Source: Strigomonas culicis
Lineage: Eukaryota; Euglenozoa; Kinetoplastea; Trypanosomatida; Trypanosomatidae
Reading direction: 5' to 3'
Assembly: GCA_000482145.1 (NCBI GenBank)
Contig: AUXH01000143.1
Span: 1 to 34,932, forward strand
DNA length: 34,932 bases
The position numbers were made by a program, and so were the translations under genes. Below are positions 28,301 through 34,932 of this stretch, piece by piece. The notes under the pieces were generated by a model. It was not told the DNA's origin. It made no database searches and worked only from the letters and a program-made list of their open reading frames with translations. Every line of letters starts with the position of its first letter. The first letter of the stretch is position 1.

Positions 28301-31300
28301 CGAAGAACACGAGCTGCATGCCATTGTCCTCACTGCTGTCGCCCGCGATGCCCTTGCGCACCGTAATCCTGGAGCTCTGCAGACCAAACGTCGGGAGCAC
28401 GCCTGGCGCGCCCGGCTTGCTCATCGCATCGTCTTTTCGTTCCTCTGAACGGAAGAGATTGCTGAAAAAGCCCTGCAACGTATCTTTTTCTGACACGTCC
28501 TCGTGCTTCTGCTTCGCACCACCCGAGAGAAGCGATTCGTTCACACGCCGCAGGTTTTCCTTGAAGGAGGTCTTCCCCGCGCCCGACTCGCCAAGGAGCA
28601 CAAAGCTGTGGCGATTCAGCAGACGTTTCTCTTCATTGAAAGTCGCAAAAGGCTCCCCCTCCGGTGCATCGGTAATTGGGTTCGCGTCGGAGAGCCGATT
28701 CTCCTGTCGAACGCTGGGCTTATTGGGGGACGCCGACGGCACGGCACCAACCACGGGCAGCGCGGTGGCGCCGCCGCTGGTGCCGCGAGAGGCGAAGGGC
28801 GAGAAGTCCAAACGGGGGAGGACCGCCGCGACGGCCGGCGGCGCCTCGCCCGCCTCCGCCCCGACCGCCGCGTCACCCTCCTCGGCGGCGGCCGTTGCGG
28901 CGGCGCGGCGGCGGTCGACCAGTTCGCGGCCCTCCGCCACGGCCCCCGCGGCCGGTCCCTCCGCGCCGAGCCGCGCGGGGGAGGCGTCGGCCGAGAAGAG
29001 AGACGCGCCGCGCACGGCCGCCGCGCGCTCCCCGTCGCCGCGCAGCATGACCGCCGCGACGCTGTCCGACCACGTGCTCGGCCCGCGCGAGCCGTCCCGC
29101 TCCACCGTCGCGTCGAACACGATGGCCGACCGCGGCTCGACCGGCGGCGCCCGCACCACCGGGGACGGGGCCCCGCGCGAGACGCTGCGCGCCCCGCGCG
29201 CCGTCGCGGGCGGCTCCGCCGGGTCGATGAAGCGGAACTGCGGTCCGTCGACGTAGCCGAGCGAGAGCACGTCGCCGCTGCGCAGCATCGTCTCCTTCCC
29301 CAGGAGCGGGATGGGGCTGTAGTTGAGGAACGTGGAGCAGCCGAGGGACGGACACGCCCGCACGGCGGACCTCACCGCGTCGCGGCGGAAGAGCACGTGC
29401 CCCTCGCCAATCGCCTCCGCGTCCTCGCGGGGGATGTAGAGGTACTGCGTCTCCTCCTCCTTCGGCTCCGCGGGGGGCGCCGCGTGCGGCCCGGCCGCGG
29501 GGGTGACCCCCAGCGAGGTCCAGGGCTTGCTGAAGTGGGCCGCGACCCAGTTGCCGACGCCGTCCACGTTCAGCAGGTACGGGTCGCTGCCCGCGAGGTG
29601 CATCGTGGTGCCGCGCTGCGCGGCCTCCTCCTCCTTATCCTTGAGGCTCTGCAGCACGGCCGCGGTCTCCGCCTCCCGCTCCGCCTCCGTCGCCGTCATC
29701 TGCCGTATGACGTCCTCCGCGCGCGCGAGCTCCTTCTGCAGCGCGCTCACGTCCACACGGGGGACGACGTCGCGGTCCAGCCTCGCCAGGGCCGTTGCGG
29801 GACTCGCCGGTGTATTGTCATACAGCTGCGCCTCGTCGACATTGCTGTCCACGTCGTCGGCGTCGTCGTCGACCGCCGCGCTGGGCGACTTGGTGCGGCG
29901 CTTCCTCGTGGACACGCGCGGCGTCTCGTCGCCCGCCTCACTTGCCGCGTCGCCCAGGTCGCTGAACGAGTCCGTGCTCACGCCGTCCGCGTCGTGCGCG
30001 GCCTCCCCCCGCGGCGTCCCCAGCGCCTCCGGCGACGCGGACGGCTGCGTCTGGAGCAGTCGGATCGTCTCGCGCAGTCGACTCACCTCATTCTCCAGCT
30101 CGCGGATGCGGCGGTCGCCGGCGCTCTCGTTCACAAAGGCGCGCGTCACGATGGACTTGGCGCGGTCGGCGAAGCGCAGCGTGCTGAGCGTCTCCTCGTA
30201 GTGCGCGGTGGAGGGGCTGATGTTGCTGAGCATGACCGTCTTGCTGCTCCCGCCGAGCGACTCCTTCAGGAGAAAGGTGAGGGTCGAGTCGCGGTACGGG
30301 ACGTGCTTCACGCGCGCCGTCTGCTGTGAGTTGTCCGCCAGCACACTGATGACGAGCCCGAGCGTCGTGAGGGAGAGGTTGATGAGGGCCCCCTCCTTCA
30401 GGACCTCGCCCTCCGCCCCCGTCGACTGGACTCGCTCGCTGCCGGCGAGGTCCACCAGGTTCATCTTGGAGCGCAGCTCGCTCACCGTCTCGCCGCCGTC
30501 CTGCGTCGTGCCCTTGCGGCGCTGCACGACCGTGATGGTGAAGATCGCGTGGCTGCGACTCGACGTGTCGTTCATCCGCGTCGAGGCGGTGTGGCGGTTC
30601 AGCGTGCCGATCGACATGAGCTTCAGCATCTGCTCTTTCCGCTCCACCGGGACCTCCTTCAGCCCCTCCACGTAGACGCCGAGGGTCGGGTGCTGCCGGA
30701 TGCGGAGGGTGTGCAGCGCGGCCTCCGCGGCGCTCTCCGGCTGGGCCCCGCTCCCGCGCTTCGGTCGCGTCTTGCGTGGCGTCGGCAGCGTGGACCTCGT
30801 GCCGCCCAGCAGGCAGCGGACGCGCTCGCGGTAGATTTCCAAATAGCTGACGTAGACGCAGAACTCCACCTCGGAGGGCAGCGTGACCGCGTCCGCCGCA
30901 GCCGCGGCCTCCACCTCCACGGCGACCCCCGCCTCGGCGCGCTGCACCGCGTTCTCCTGCTGCTTCGCCTGCATCTCCGCAAAGAGCGCGTCGCAGAGCC
31001 GCGGGATGAGCCCCGGGGCCAGGTCCATCCCGGCACCGCCCTCCGGCCCCATCATGGAGTAGCTCTTGCCGCTGCCGGTCTGCCCGTAGGCAAAGATGCA
31101 TGTGTTGAAGCCCTTCATGCTGTTCGCGAGAACGCCGAGGCCAATGTCGCGGAAGAGCTCTTCTTGTGTGCTCTCCGTGGGGTAGATGTGGTCGAAGGCG
31201 AAGCGGTGGCAGCTGTGCATGGGCAGCCCCTTCAGGTACAGGTCCTGGGCCTCCACCGACCACTCCTTGAACGAGATGGGGACGCCGCTCTCGAGGATAA

Positions 31301-31559
31301 CAAGGTTCTTTCCGTCCGGACTGATGAGGAGGGTCTCGGCGCTCCTCTTCACCGCCTCGCGCCTATCCCCCGGTGAGGACCGCACACACGCCCCTTGCTG
31401 CACCTCCGCGGTCCACGCCAGCTCGCGTGGATTCGGCGGCCGCGCGCGGACGCACACAATGACGTGTGCGTCCTCGAACTGTGGGGGCGTGGCGCCCCGA
31501 GGAGACGACGCGCCGGCGTCGCCGGTGTTTCCCGTCTCGGCAGCAACCGTAGACGCCAT
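25353..31559 (-). CDS. Kinesin-3-like motor fused to FHA and Roc-COR (Roco-type GTPase) domains
   Basis: A 2,068-residue protein with one continuous frame. The motor (about 30-475) has GQTGSGKSYSMMG (159-171), switch I NDTSSRSHAIF (330-340), switch II LVDLAGSERV (368-377) and YEETLSTLRFADRAKSI (454-470), closest by eye to kinesin-3. The usual INKSL is INLSL (393-397). A neck helix (482-503) and an acidic linker follow. Residues about 658-782 resemble the kinesin-3 FHA module, ending LRSGDVLSLG...FRFIDP. After 200 low-complexity residues comes a GTPase-like region (about 983-1290): P-loop GESGAGKTS (990-998), FDLGG (1086-1090), ATQAD (1167-1171) in place of NKxD, and RFAVDSV. Next is a COR-like region (about 1295-1860), including LLQSFGVLHH, KKYVILDTAWLYQLW, a LLLPSNF motif and PLCFFSKLVARL. 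It would be a microtubule motor with a built-in GTPase module. The motor call is near certain, FHA likely, Roc-COR probable. Confidence 0.92.
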   Translation of the reverse strand: MASTVAAETGNTGDAGASSPRGATPPQFEDAHVIVCVRARPPNPRELAWTAEVQQGACVRSSPGDRREAVKRSAETLLISPDGKNLVILESGVPISFKEWSVEAQDLYLKGLPMHSCHRFAFDHIYPTESTQEELFRDIGLGVLANSMKGFNTCIFAYGQTGSGKSYSMMGPEGGAGMDLAPGLIPRLCDALFAEMQAKQQENAVQRAEAGVAVEVEAAAAADAVTLPSEVEFCVYVSYLEIYRERVRCLLGGTRSTLPTPRKTRPKRGSGAQPESAAEAALHTLRIRQHPTLGVYVEGLKEVPVERKEQMLKLMSIGTLNRHTASTRMNDTSSRSHAIFTITVVQRRKGTTQDGGETVSELRSKMNLVDLAGSERVQSTGAEGEVLKEGALINLSLTTLGLVISVLADNSQQTARVKHVPYRDSTLTFLLKESLGGSSKTVMLSNISPSTAHYEETLSTLRFADRAKSIVTRAFVNESAGDRRIRELENEVSRLRETIRLLQTQPSASPEALGTPRGEAAHDADGVSTDSFSDLGDAASEAGDETPRVSTRKRRTKSPSAAVDDDADDVDSNVDEAQLYDNTPASPATALARLDRDVVPRVDVSALQKELARAEDVIRQMTATEAEREAETAAVLQSLKDKEEEAAQRGTTMHLAGSDPYLLNVDGVGNWVAAHFSKPWTSLGVTPAAGPHAAPPAEPKEEETQYLYIPREDAEAIGEGHVLFRRDAVRSAVRACPSLGCSTFLNYSPIPLLGKETMLRSGDVLSLGYVDGPQFRFIDPAEPPATARGARSVSRGAPSPVVRAPPVEPRSAIVFDATVERDGSRGPSTWSDSVAAVMLRGDGERAAAVRGASLFSADASPARLGAEGPAAGAVAEGRELVDRRRAAATAAAEEGDAAVGAEAGEAPPAVAAVLPRLDFSPFASRGTSGGATALPVVGAVPSASPNKPSVRQENRLSDANPITDAPEGEPFATFNEEKRLLNRHSFVLLGESGAGKTSFKENLRRVNESLLSGGAKQKHEDVSEKDTLQGFFSNLFRSEERKDDAMSKPGAPGVLPTFGLQSSRITVRKGIAGDSSEDNGMQLVFFDLGGAPCFLPLLDVVPSRRVTYILTFSLVTRGARGAPGGDDDSASPAAVQPAAPSLQLFKTTLELILGRTDNRDVSILLVATQADLFLRYYRDEAAQRSPGARQAAGRQEMQDAMRVVEREVETYLQLLQPNAAMRPVIVGRFAVDSVHAGAAAPRPKPQPWSPFEKHTKAPAPIGQDVYSFDFANVKSWRELLWWLSDHAHQCCRRDVDFSNGLVPARCFTHLEDVLQQIRQTHKWCLPAADYRQLAKSVHPHYKAARSDLHAQTQLLQSFGVLHHAFRHARLKKYVILDTAWLYQLWSVLAACGFVTVQGAAPDSAAAAIPPIPVPSASGARAVLAGGAQHRQRVVLLATPEALTSYASRPSQRKGEVRAAAASLPFDAAHVAVADKYHLLPQGALSFSVLSVLLTSLTRQEAVGGRAAAVAARRKTSSFAQLPDLLGVVEFLEMCDWVIRGSRVRFSSFRANPNPFTLNATANGGGPTPMRHKGLVVPADSLNASSSTATSHATTPVVTVRGRIISPALDANRPPQPSATTATTAERTERPPLECRPSAPLAPFRGAQPTSAWETFLLLPSNFQQRPPSCVVLHFSKFLSGPFYRFRLRIAPLCFFSKLVARLAADVELVRGVYVGPLHAQPVLAESPAIPLSSFSNDAGAEGARGGGGRRSLSTGSPTAAAAASAAPSLAGVVPTATSCATLWQHTVWVVGHGSCRAFVRMIGHTLFVSFHAHPQRPDSARPDYAEDRTDDEMDGFYDAVVATVRQVVEENPGVECEESLFCAAGYDVVWQTTEARLFAAKHGDGGPAAVDERDEEIDITTSDEQREHVFYRAIDENLNTLQKIRERDTFALQTARSRQLGRSGGPQTPLTPDNEMGDAESWPGSSVATDQLDTGEEEAADAAAGIPFVRTRTSDTPPIDADVFLRTITKGSVQRLSEMQQAGCTLAIECFNKSFAAGSSLSTVDDDGADSSSDALDKLLDVLAHLAL
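26100..27722 (-). other. COR-like domain region of the kinesin (residues ~1280-1820)
   Basis: By eye, RELLWWLSDHA, ARCFTHLEDVLQQI, LLQSFGVLHHAF and YVILDTAWLYQLWSVL match the COR-A pattern of a leucine-rich helix, a loss-of-depth loop and an ILDPxWL-type strand. LLGVVEFLEMCDWVIRG, FLLLPSNF and RIAPLCFFSKLVARL match the later 'mE-fdl', 'yLiPslL' and 'fP-glfsrLi' steps. LWQHTVWVV and AFVRMIGHTLFVSFHAH would close COR-B. Low-complexity insertions (about 1397-1425, 1550-1650, 1730-1775) separate the blocks. Confidence 0.65.
27690..28613 (-). other. Roc-like GTPase region of the kinesin (residues ~983-1290)
   Basis: Residues HSFVLLGESGAGKTSFKENL start a P-loop fold with a full GxxxxGKT/S. MQLVFFDLGG supplies a DxxG-type switch. 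YILTFSLV and SILLVATQADLFLR give the following strands, with ATQAD at the base-recognition loop. VIVGRFAVDSV and the helix at WRELLWWL fit the end of a Roc domain. The region between P-loop and switch II is longer than usual and polar. Confidence 0.7.
29214..29586 (-). other. FHA-like module of the kinesin (residues ~658-782)
   Basis: The block begins SDPYLLNVDGVGNW, comparable to the 'NPHLVNLNEDP' entry of kinesin-3 FHA domains. It continues with YLYIPREDAEAIGEGHVLF and ends LLGKETMLRSGDVLSLG then FRFIDP, comparable to the LRSGNRIIMG...FRF end of KIF1-type FHA domains. The canonical phospho-binding SxxH is not clear. Confidence 0.7.
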
Positions 31560-31972
31560 CTCGAGCTAAGCGTTGCTATAGATATATTGTAAACAACCAC
31601 GTTGTAGCGATAGGGATTCTCTATGCACCTTTATATACACAATCTAAAGATCACAACAGATCACAATGAGATTTACACTAAATAAATCAAAAGGAGTAAT
31701 AGTAAAAGAAAGTGAGAACAAAAACGTGTAACAAAAAAAAAGCAGTTGCTGCTACTTGTAAAATAAATACCACTTACAGAACATAATAAGAGAAGAACAG
31801 AGAGGAAAAAGAAAACCATAATTAATGGACATGAGAAGAAAACCTACGTCTGTGCAAAAACAACAACGGCGCTGCTTAACTATGTGCAGTCACAGCTATT
31901 AGTAAGCGGAATAAATAGAAAAAGTGTTAAATGAATCATCACGGGTTTACAACAGTGAAAGGGCGAGAAATT

Positions 31973-32030
31973 AGAAAAAAGAAAAAAAAAGAAAAAAAAA
32001 GAAAAAAAAGAAAAAAAGAAAAAAAAGAAA

Positions 32031-32061
<31 letters not shown>

Positions 32062-32062
32062 G
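31973..32062. repeat. A/G homopurine tract built of (A)4-9G units
   Basis: About 90 bases of uninterrupted purine on the plus strand, mostly repeats of G followed by four to nine A. In the minus-strand transcript it is a U/C tract 400-500 bases upstream of the kinesin ATG, large enough to direct trans-splicing or mark the boundary between the two mRNAs. Confidence 0.95.
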
Positions 32063-32260
32063 CAGAAGCAGCAACAGCAACACAATGGAAAAGCGATCAC
32101 TAACAATTGAGTAAAGCTGCAGAAAAGAGAATACAACAAGAAGGACAAGAATCCATTATGAAAAGCATTAAAAAAAAAGTTCAAGAAGCATGATGATGAA
32201 AGAGAAAAAAAAAAAAAGACACGACAGTAAAATTGTTATAGACACACACTTTATTTCTTT

Positions 32261-32283
32261 ATATATATATATATATATATATA
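32261..32283. repeat. AT dinucleotide microsatellite
   Basis: Uninterrupted alternating A/T over 23 bases, about 130 bases beyond the stop of the 202-residue protein gene, in its probable 3' UTR. Confidence 0.95.
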
Positions 32284-32416
32284 CGTGTAAGCGGAAAAAC
32301 GCAGGAGAAAAAAAAACCCTATTGAATTACATGGAGCATCCAATGTGTGCAGTGCCTTTTTATTAGCCTTTTTGATGTGCGTGTGTGTACCGACACCTCC
32401 TGCAGGTCCACCAGCT

Positions 32417-33025
32417 CTACTGTTTACCTCTTCCCCCCTTCGCCTGCCGCTGTTGCCGCCGATAGACATACGTGGCGCCGAAGACGGCGGAGAAAGTCGG
32501 CATCGGCGAACTCGACGGGGAGGCGATGTCGGCGACCGTGCGACTCACTGGCGGCGCCCGCACGGCGACCTCCGTCCACGTGGCGGCGCGCAGCGGCGCA
32601 GGGCTCACACACGCGCCGCCCTGCCGCTGCCGCTGCCCGCTCTCCTCTTGGAGGGTATCGGTGCAGGGATGGGGTGTCGCGGCCACCGGCAGCGGCGCAA
32701 TCGCCGGCGACGGAGAGGATGCAAGTGGGGGCCCGCTGAAGTCGATAAAAAACCCGAAATCCGGCAGATGCAGCGCACGGCGCCCCGCCAGTGGGATGGA
32801 GCTCTTCACAGCCGATGCGCTGGGGTGCGCGCCCCCCGGTCGACGGACCGTGCGCTCCTGTCGCTGCGGAGCTGCGGTGGCAGCCCAGGCGGGCGGCAGC
32901 TCCCGCACGACCGGGTCGCAGTGCAGCCCCATCGCCGCGCAGTGGACGGCCGCTGCGGTGCGCTGCAGGTAGTGGTAGGACGGCGCTGGGGGCTGGTTCT
33001 CCGGTGTGTGGGTCCGACGGTCCAT
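32417..33025 (-). CDS. Hypothetical protein, 202 residues
   Basis: A Pro/Ala/Arg-rich protein that I do not recognise. The N-terminal part holds a possible helix, YHYLQRTAAAVHCAAMGLHC (18-37), followed by DPVVRELPPAW. A hydrophobic patch LHLPDFGFFIDFSGPP lies in the middle. A Ser/Pro/Thr-rich segment and a basic C terminus (YRRQQRQAKGGRGKQ) complete it. No signal peptide or membrane span is seen. This frame is preferred over overlapping frames because its codons are strongly GC at third position, as in all the neighbours, it is on the shared coding strand, and its ATG at 33025 follows a plausible acceptor at 33062-33061. The overlapping minus frame, which reads the upstream CAA repeat as poly-Gln, starts beyond that acceptor. 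Confidence 0.6.
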   Translation of the reverse strand: MDRRTHTPENQPPAPSYHYLQRTAAAVHCAAMGLHCDPVVRELPPAWAATAAPQRQERTVRRPGGAHPSASAVKSSIPLAGRRALHLPDFGFFIDFSGPPLASSPSPAIAPLPVAATPHPCTDTLQEESGQRQRQGGACVSPAPLRAATWTEVAVRAPPVSRTVADIASPSSSPMPTFSAVFGATYVYRRQQRQAKGGRGKQ

Positions 33026-33917
33026 TTTCTTTTTGTTGTTGTTGTTGTTGTTGTTTGTGTCTTGAGGTAACGTGTAAAACAGATAGAGCGATCGTGTCTA
33101 GGGCTGTGAAGGTATCCTTCTTCACATGTGCAGTTGTTCGAAAAAGACAACGAGGAAAAGGAGAGGAAGAAGTGTAAACCCCATTCTATAGCAGCAAAAA
33201 AAAAAAAGGAAACATAAATAACTATCATGTTTGTAGAAACAGTACAGACAAGGTACAACAAAAAAGAGTAGGGGCAGATTCTGTTCTTTTCATAATTAGT
33301 CAGCCAAAGGAAAATATCAAAAACAAAAAAGAAGAGAATTAAAACAAAAGACTTTTTCTGTTAATTATCCACTTTGAAAGGGTATGATGTTTCTTTTTAT
33401 TTATTTATTCCAAATGGCTTCCCAATAATAATATCAAAAAAAAAAAAGAAATAAAAAAAGTATTTCGCTTCAAGAAACAGAGTTGAGTTACAAAGAAGGA
33501 AAAAGAAACTGAAAGACAGGGAATTCAAAAGAAAAAAAAAAGAAAGAGAAAACAAAGGAATCTGAAAGACAGTACGATAGTATAAAAACTACTTTCCACT
33601 CCAACAAACAGATGGATGACTCCTTTGTGGTTGCTTTTATATCTCATTCTCTTGTTCTTTTTTTTTTTTCTTTAAAGCACTTGTCCGCGCCCTGTGAATT
33701 AAGCACGCATGTCCCTTTTTTCTCTCAAGAAGATAAAACAACTGAGAGCAAACGTCCACGCGGTACGCCTTCCCTTTTTTTTTTCGTCTCCTTCCTTCAT
33801 AGATGTACGTATACTTGTTTAGCGTTGAATAAAAAGAAGAAGGGGCAATTTAAAAAAAAGTACTTTGTTCATTATTATCGGGTCTCTCTTTTAGATTTTT
33901 TTCGTCTCATTTTATAT
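33026..33917 (-). other. Spacer between tryparedoxin peroxidase and the 202-residue protein gene
   Basis: 892 AT-rich bases. Plus-strand T runs near 33657-33673 and 33775-33784 (A runs in the transcript) lie in the likely 3' UTR of the peroxidase. A/G runs at 33195-33210, 33435-33460 and 33528-33552 read as pyrimidine tracts. A plus-strand open frame from 33612 crosses into the peroxidase gene but is antisense and starts in low-complexity sequence. No gene seen. Confidence 0.7.
33033..33053 (-). repeat. (CAA)7 repeat in the 5' leader of the 202-residue protein gene
   Basis: Seven perfect TTG units on the plus strand read as CAA repeats in the mRNA, ending eight bases before the ATG at 33025. 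With the acceptor at 33062-33061 the 35-base 5' UTR would be almost entirely this unstructured repeat. Confidence 0.85.
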
Positions 33918-34517
33918 TTAGTTCTTGCTGAAGTAGCCATCCACGGAGCCCTTGGGGTCGGGCTTCATCGTGGCGGCGCCGACGTGCCAGTTGGCCGGGC
34001 ACACCTCGCCGTGCTTCTCCACGAACTGGAAGGCGTTGACGAGACGGAGCACCTCATCCACGCTGCGGCCGACGGGCATGTCGTTGACGGTGAACTGGCG
34101 GAGGTTGCCCGCGGGGTCGATGATGAACACGCCGCGGTAGGACACGCCGTCGTCCTCCTTGAGAACACCGTAGGCCTTCGCGATGGACTTCGTCTTGTCG
34201 GCAAGGATGGGGATCTCCATCTTGCCGAGGCCGCCCTTCTTGCGGTCCTGGTTCGTCCACGCGAGGTGGGAGTACTCGCTGTCGCACGAGCACGCAATGA
34301 CCTCGCAGTTGATCGCGTTGAACTCCTTCACGCGGTCCGAGAAGGCGCAGATCTCCGTCGGGCACACGAAGGTGAAGTCCATCGGGTAGAAGAAGAGCAC
34401 AACCCACTTGCCGTGGTAAGAAGACAGCTTAATCTTCTTGAAGGTGCCGTCCGCCTGCAGCGCCATCTCGTCGAAGGCGGGAGCGGGGTGGTTAAGCTTA
34501 GCGTCACCAACAGACAT
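33918..34517 (-). CDS. TXNPx: Cytosolic tryparedoxin peroxidase (2-Cys peroxiredoxin)
   Basis: A 199-residue typical 2-Cys peroxiredoxin that reduces hydrogen peroxide, organic hydroperoxides and peroxynitrite, drawing electrons from trypanothione through tryparedoxin. The peroxidatic Cys52 sits in [13 protein letters not shown], with Pro45, Thr49 and Arg128 completing the active site. The resolving Cys173 is in EVCPANW. The GGLG motif (95-98) and C-terminal YF (195-196), features linked to sensitivity to over-oxidation, are both present. The length and absence of a presequence point to the cytosolic form; the mitochondrial paralogue has an N-terminal extension. The start [13 protein letters not shown] at 34517 matches the family; 26 upstream in-frame codons are a pyrimidine-tract artefact. 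Trypanosomatids often carry tandem copies, but only one lies in this window. Confidence 0.97.
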   Translation of the reverse strand: MSVGDAKLNHPAPAFDEMALQADGTFKKIKLSSYHGKWVVLFFYPMDFTFVCPTEICAFSDRVKEFNAINCEVIACSCDSEYSHLAWTNQDRKKGGLGKMEIPILADKTKSIAKAYGVLKEDDGVSYRGVFIIDPAGNLRQFTVNDMPVGRSVDEVLRLVNAFQFVEKHGEVCPANWHVGAATMKPDPKGSVDGYFSKN

Positions 34518-34932
34518 GATGAAGAGGTTCGGTAGGAAGGGTAGAGAGAGTAGAAAAAAAAAAGACTTGTTTAATGAATGCGAGAAATGGTTCAACTACA
34601 CGCACACATGAAGAGAGAAAAGAGAAGAAGGAAGGGAAAAGGAAGAACAAGTAGTGTGTATCTACAAGGATCACGAAAGCAATTCATGCCAAAACTACAA
34701 AAAGGAGAGAACACTACTAATTGTCTCTTTTTGTTTGTATGTGTTTGTTACAATATATATATATATATGCAGTCTTTCCAGAGGGTAGAGACAGCCACAG
34801 CGCCCCCTTCCTTCTCTTTGACTAAGGACATAACAGTCATCACTAAAGACAACTAGATACGTTAGGATACTCTTTTTTTTTTCTTTGGCGGGGGTAGAGT
34901 GAATCCAATTGGTTTGACAAGTTCAAAGAGGA
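34518..34932 (-). other. Upstream region of tryparedoxin peroxidase
   Basis: 415 AT-rich bases to the window edge. In transcript sense the last AG before the ATG is at 34567-34566. It is followed by 48 pyrimidine-rich bases (a T run, then CTACTCTCTCTAC) without an AG. An A/G-rich stretch at 34611-34655 reads as a good pyrimidine tract upstream of that AG. An AT repeat lies at 34753-34768. No further gene is recognisable before the window ends. Confidence 0.65.
34753..34768. repeat. AT dinucleotide microsatellite
   Basis: Sixteen bases of alternating A/T in the region upstream of the peroxidase gene. Confidence 0.9.

Larger units (their letters stand above)
31560..32416 (-). other. Spacer between the 202-residue protein gene and the kinesin gene
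   Basis: 857 bases, the most AT-rich spacer in the window, with a long plus-strand A/G tract and an AT repeat. It should contain the 3' UTR of the upstream gene and the kinesin 5' UTR. The kinesin acceptor is unclear: AGs at 31561-31560 and 31567-31566 lie next to the ATG without a good tract. Small open frames here are poly-Phe/Leu artefacts. Confidence 0.7.

Noticed and set aside
32424..33125. 233-codon minus frame with a poly-Gln start overlapping the 202-residue gene
   Set aside because: Its poly-Gln is the CAA repeat of the leader, its start lies upstream of the likely splice acceptor, and its codon bias is weaker.
33612..34535. Plus-strand 307-codon frame opposite the peroxidase
   Set aside because: Begins in low-complexity spacer and then runs antisense to a certain gene; no recognisable domain.
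1..34932. tRNA, rRNA, CRISPR array, transposon or strand-switch region
   Set aside because: No conserved tRNA box, rRNA core sequence, regularly spaced direct repeats, reverse transcriptase or transposase motif, or change of coding strand was found by reading.

Overview
The window looks like nuclear DNA of a trypanosomatid (Kinetoplastea). Nine intact, intronless genes lie head to tail, all on the minus strand, with no strand switch. This is the usual layout of a kinetoplastid polycistronic transcription unit, in which mRNAs are made by spliced-leader trans-splicing and polyadenylation. Coding regions are very GC-rich, mostly at third codon positions. The spacers are AT-rich and full of A/G runs on the plus strand, which read as pyrimidine tracts in the transcript. 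The best lineage marker is a 199-residue 2-Cys peroxiredoxin with the VCPT/VCPANW active sites of tryparedoxin peroxidases. The base composition resembles Leishmaniinae or symbiont-bearing and other monoxenous genera more than Trypanosoma, but the genus cannot be fixed from this sequence.

In transcription order (right to left): 34517-33918 cytosolic tryparedoxin peroxidase; 33025-32417 an unrecognised 202-residue protein behind a CAA-repeat leader; 31559-25353 a 2,068-residue kinesin; 24987-23374 an M17 aminopeptidase of the NPEPL1 type; 23068-22772 a 98-residue single-span membrane protein; 22212-18034 a 1,392-residue CWH43-like GPI-lipid remodelling protein; 17646-16321 a membrane protein with two EGF-like repeats and a Gln-rich tail; 15723-14101 TBCCD1; 13078-101 the heavy chain of cytoplasmic dynein-2, the retrograde motor of intraflagellar transport.

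The standout is the kinesin. An N-terminal kinesin-3-like motor and FHA module are followed in the same open frame by a P-loop GTPase-like region and a segment that reads as a COR domain, giving motor-FHA-Roc-COR. I know of no described kinesin-Roco fusion. It would join a microtubule motor to the GTPase/dimerisation module of the LRRK2 family.

Three of the nine genes (dynein-2 heavy chain, TBCCD1, kinesin) concern microtubules, flagellum or basal body. Neighbours in kinetoplastid units are usually not functionally related, so this is only suggestive. The spacers hold microsatellites and candidate splice acceptors. No tRNA, rRNA, CRISPR array or transposon was seen.
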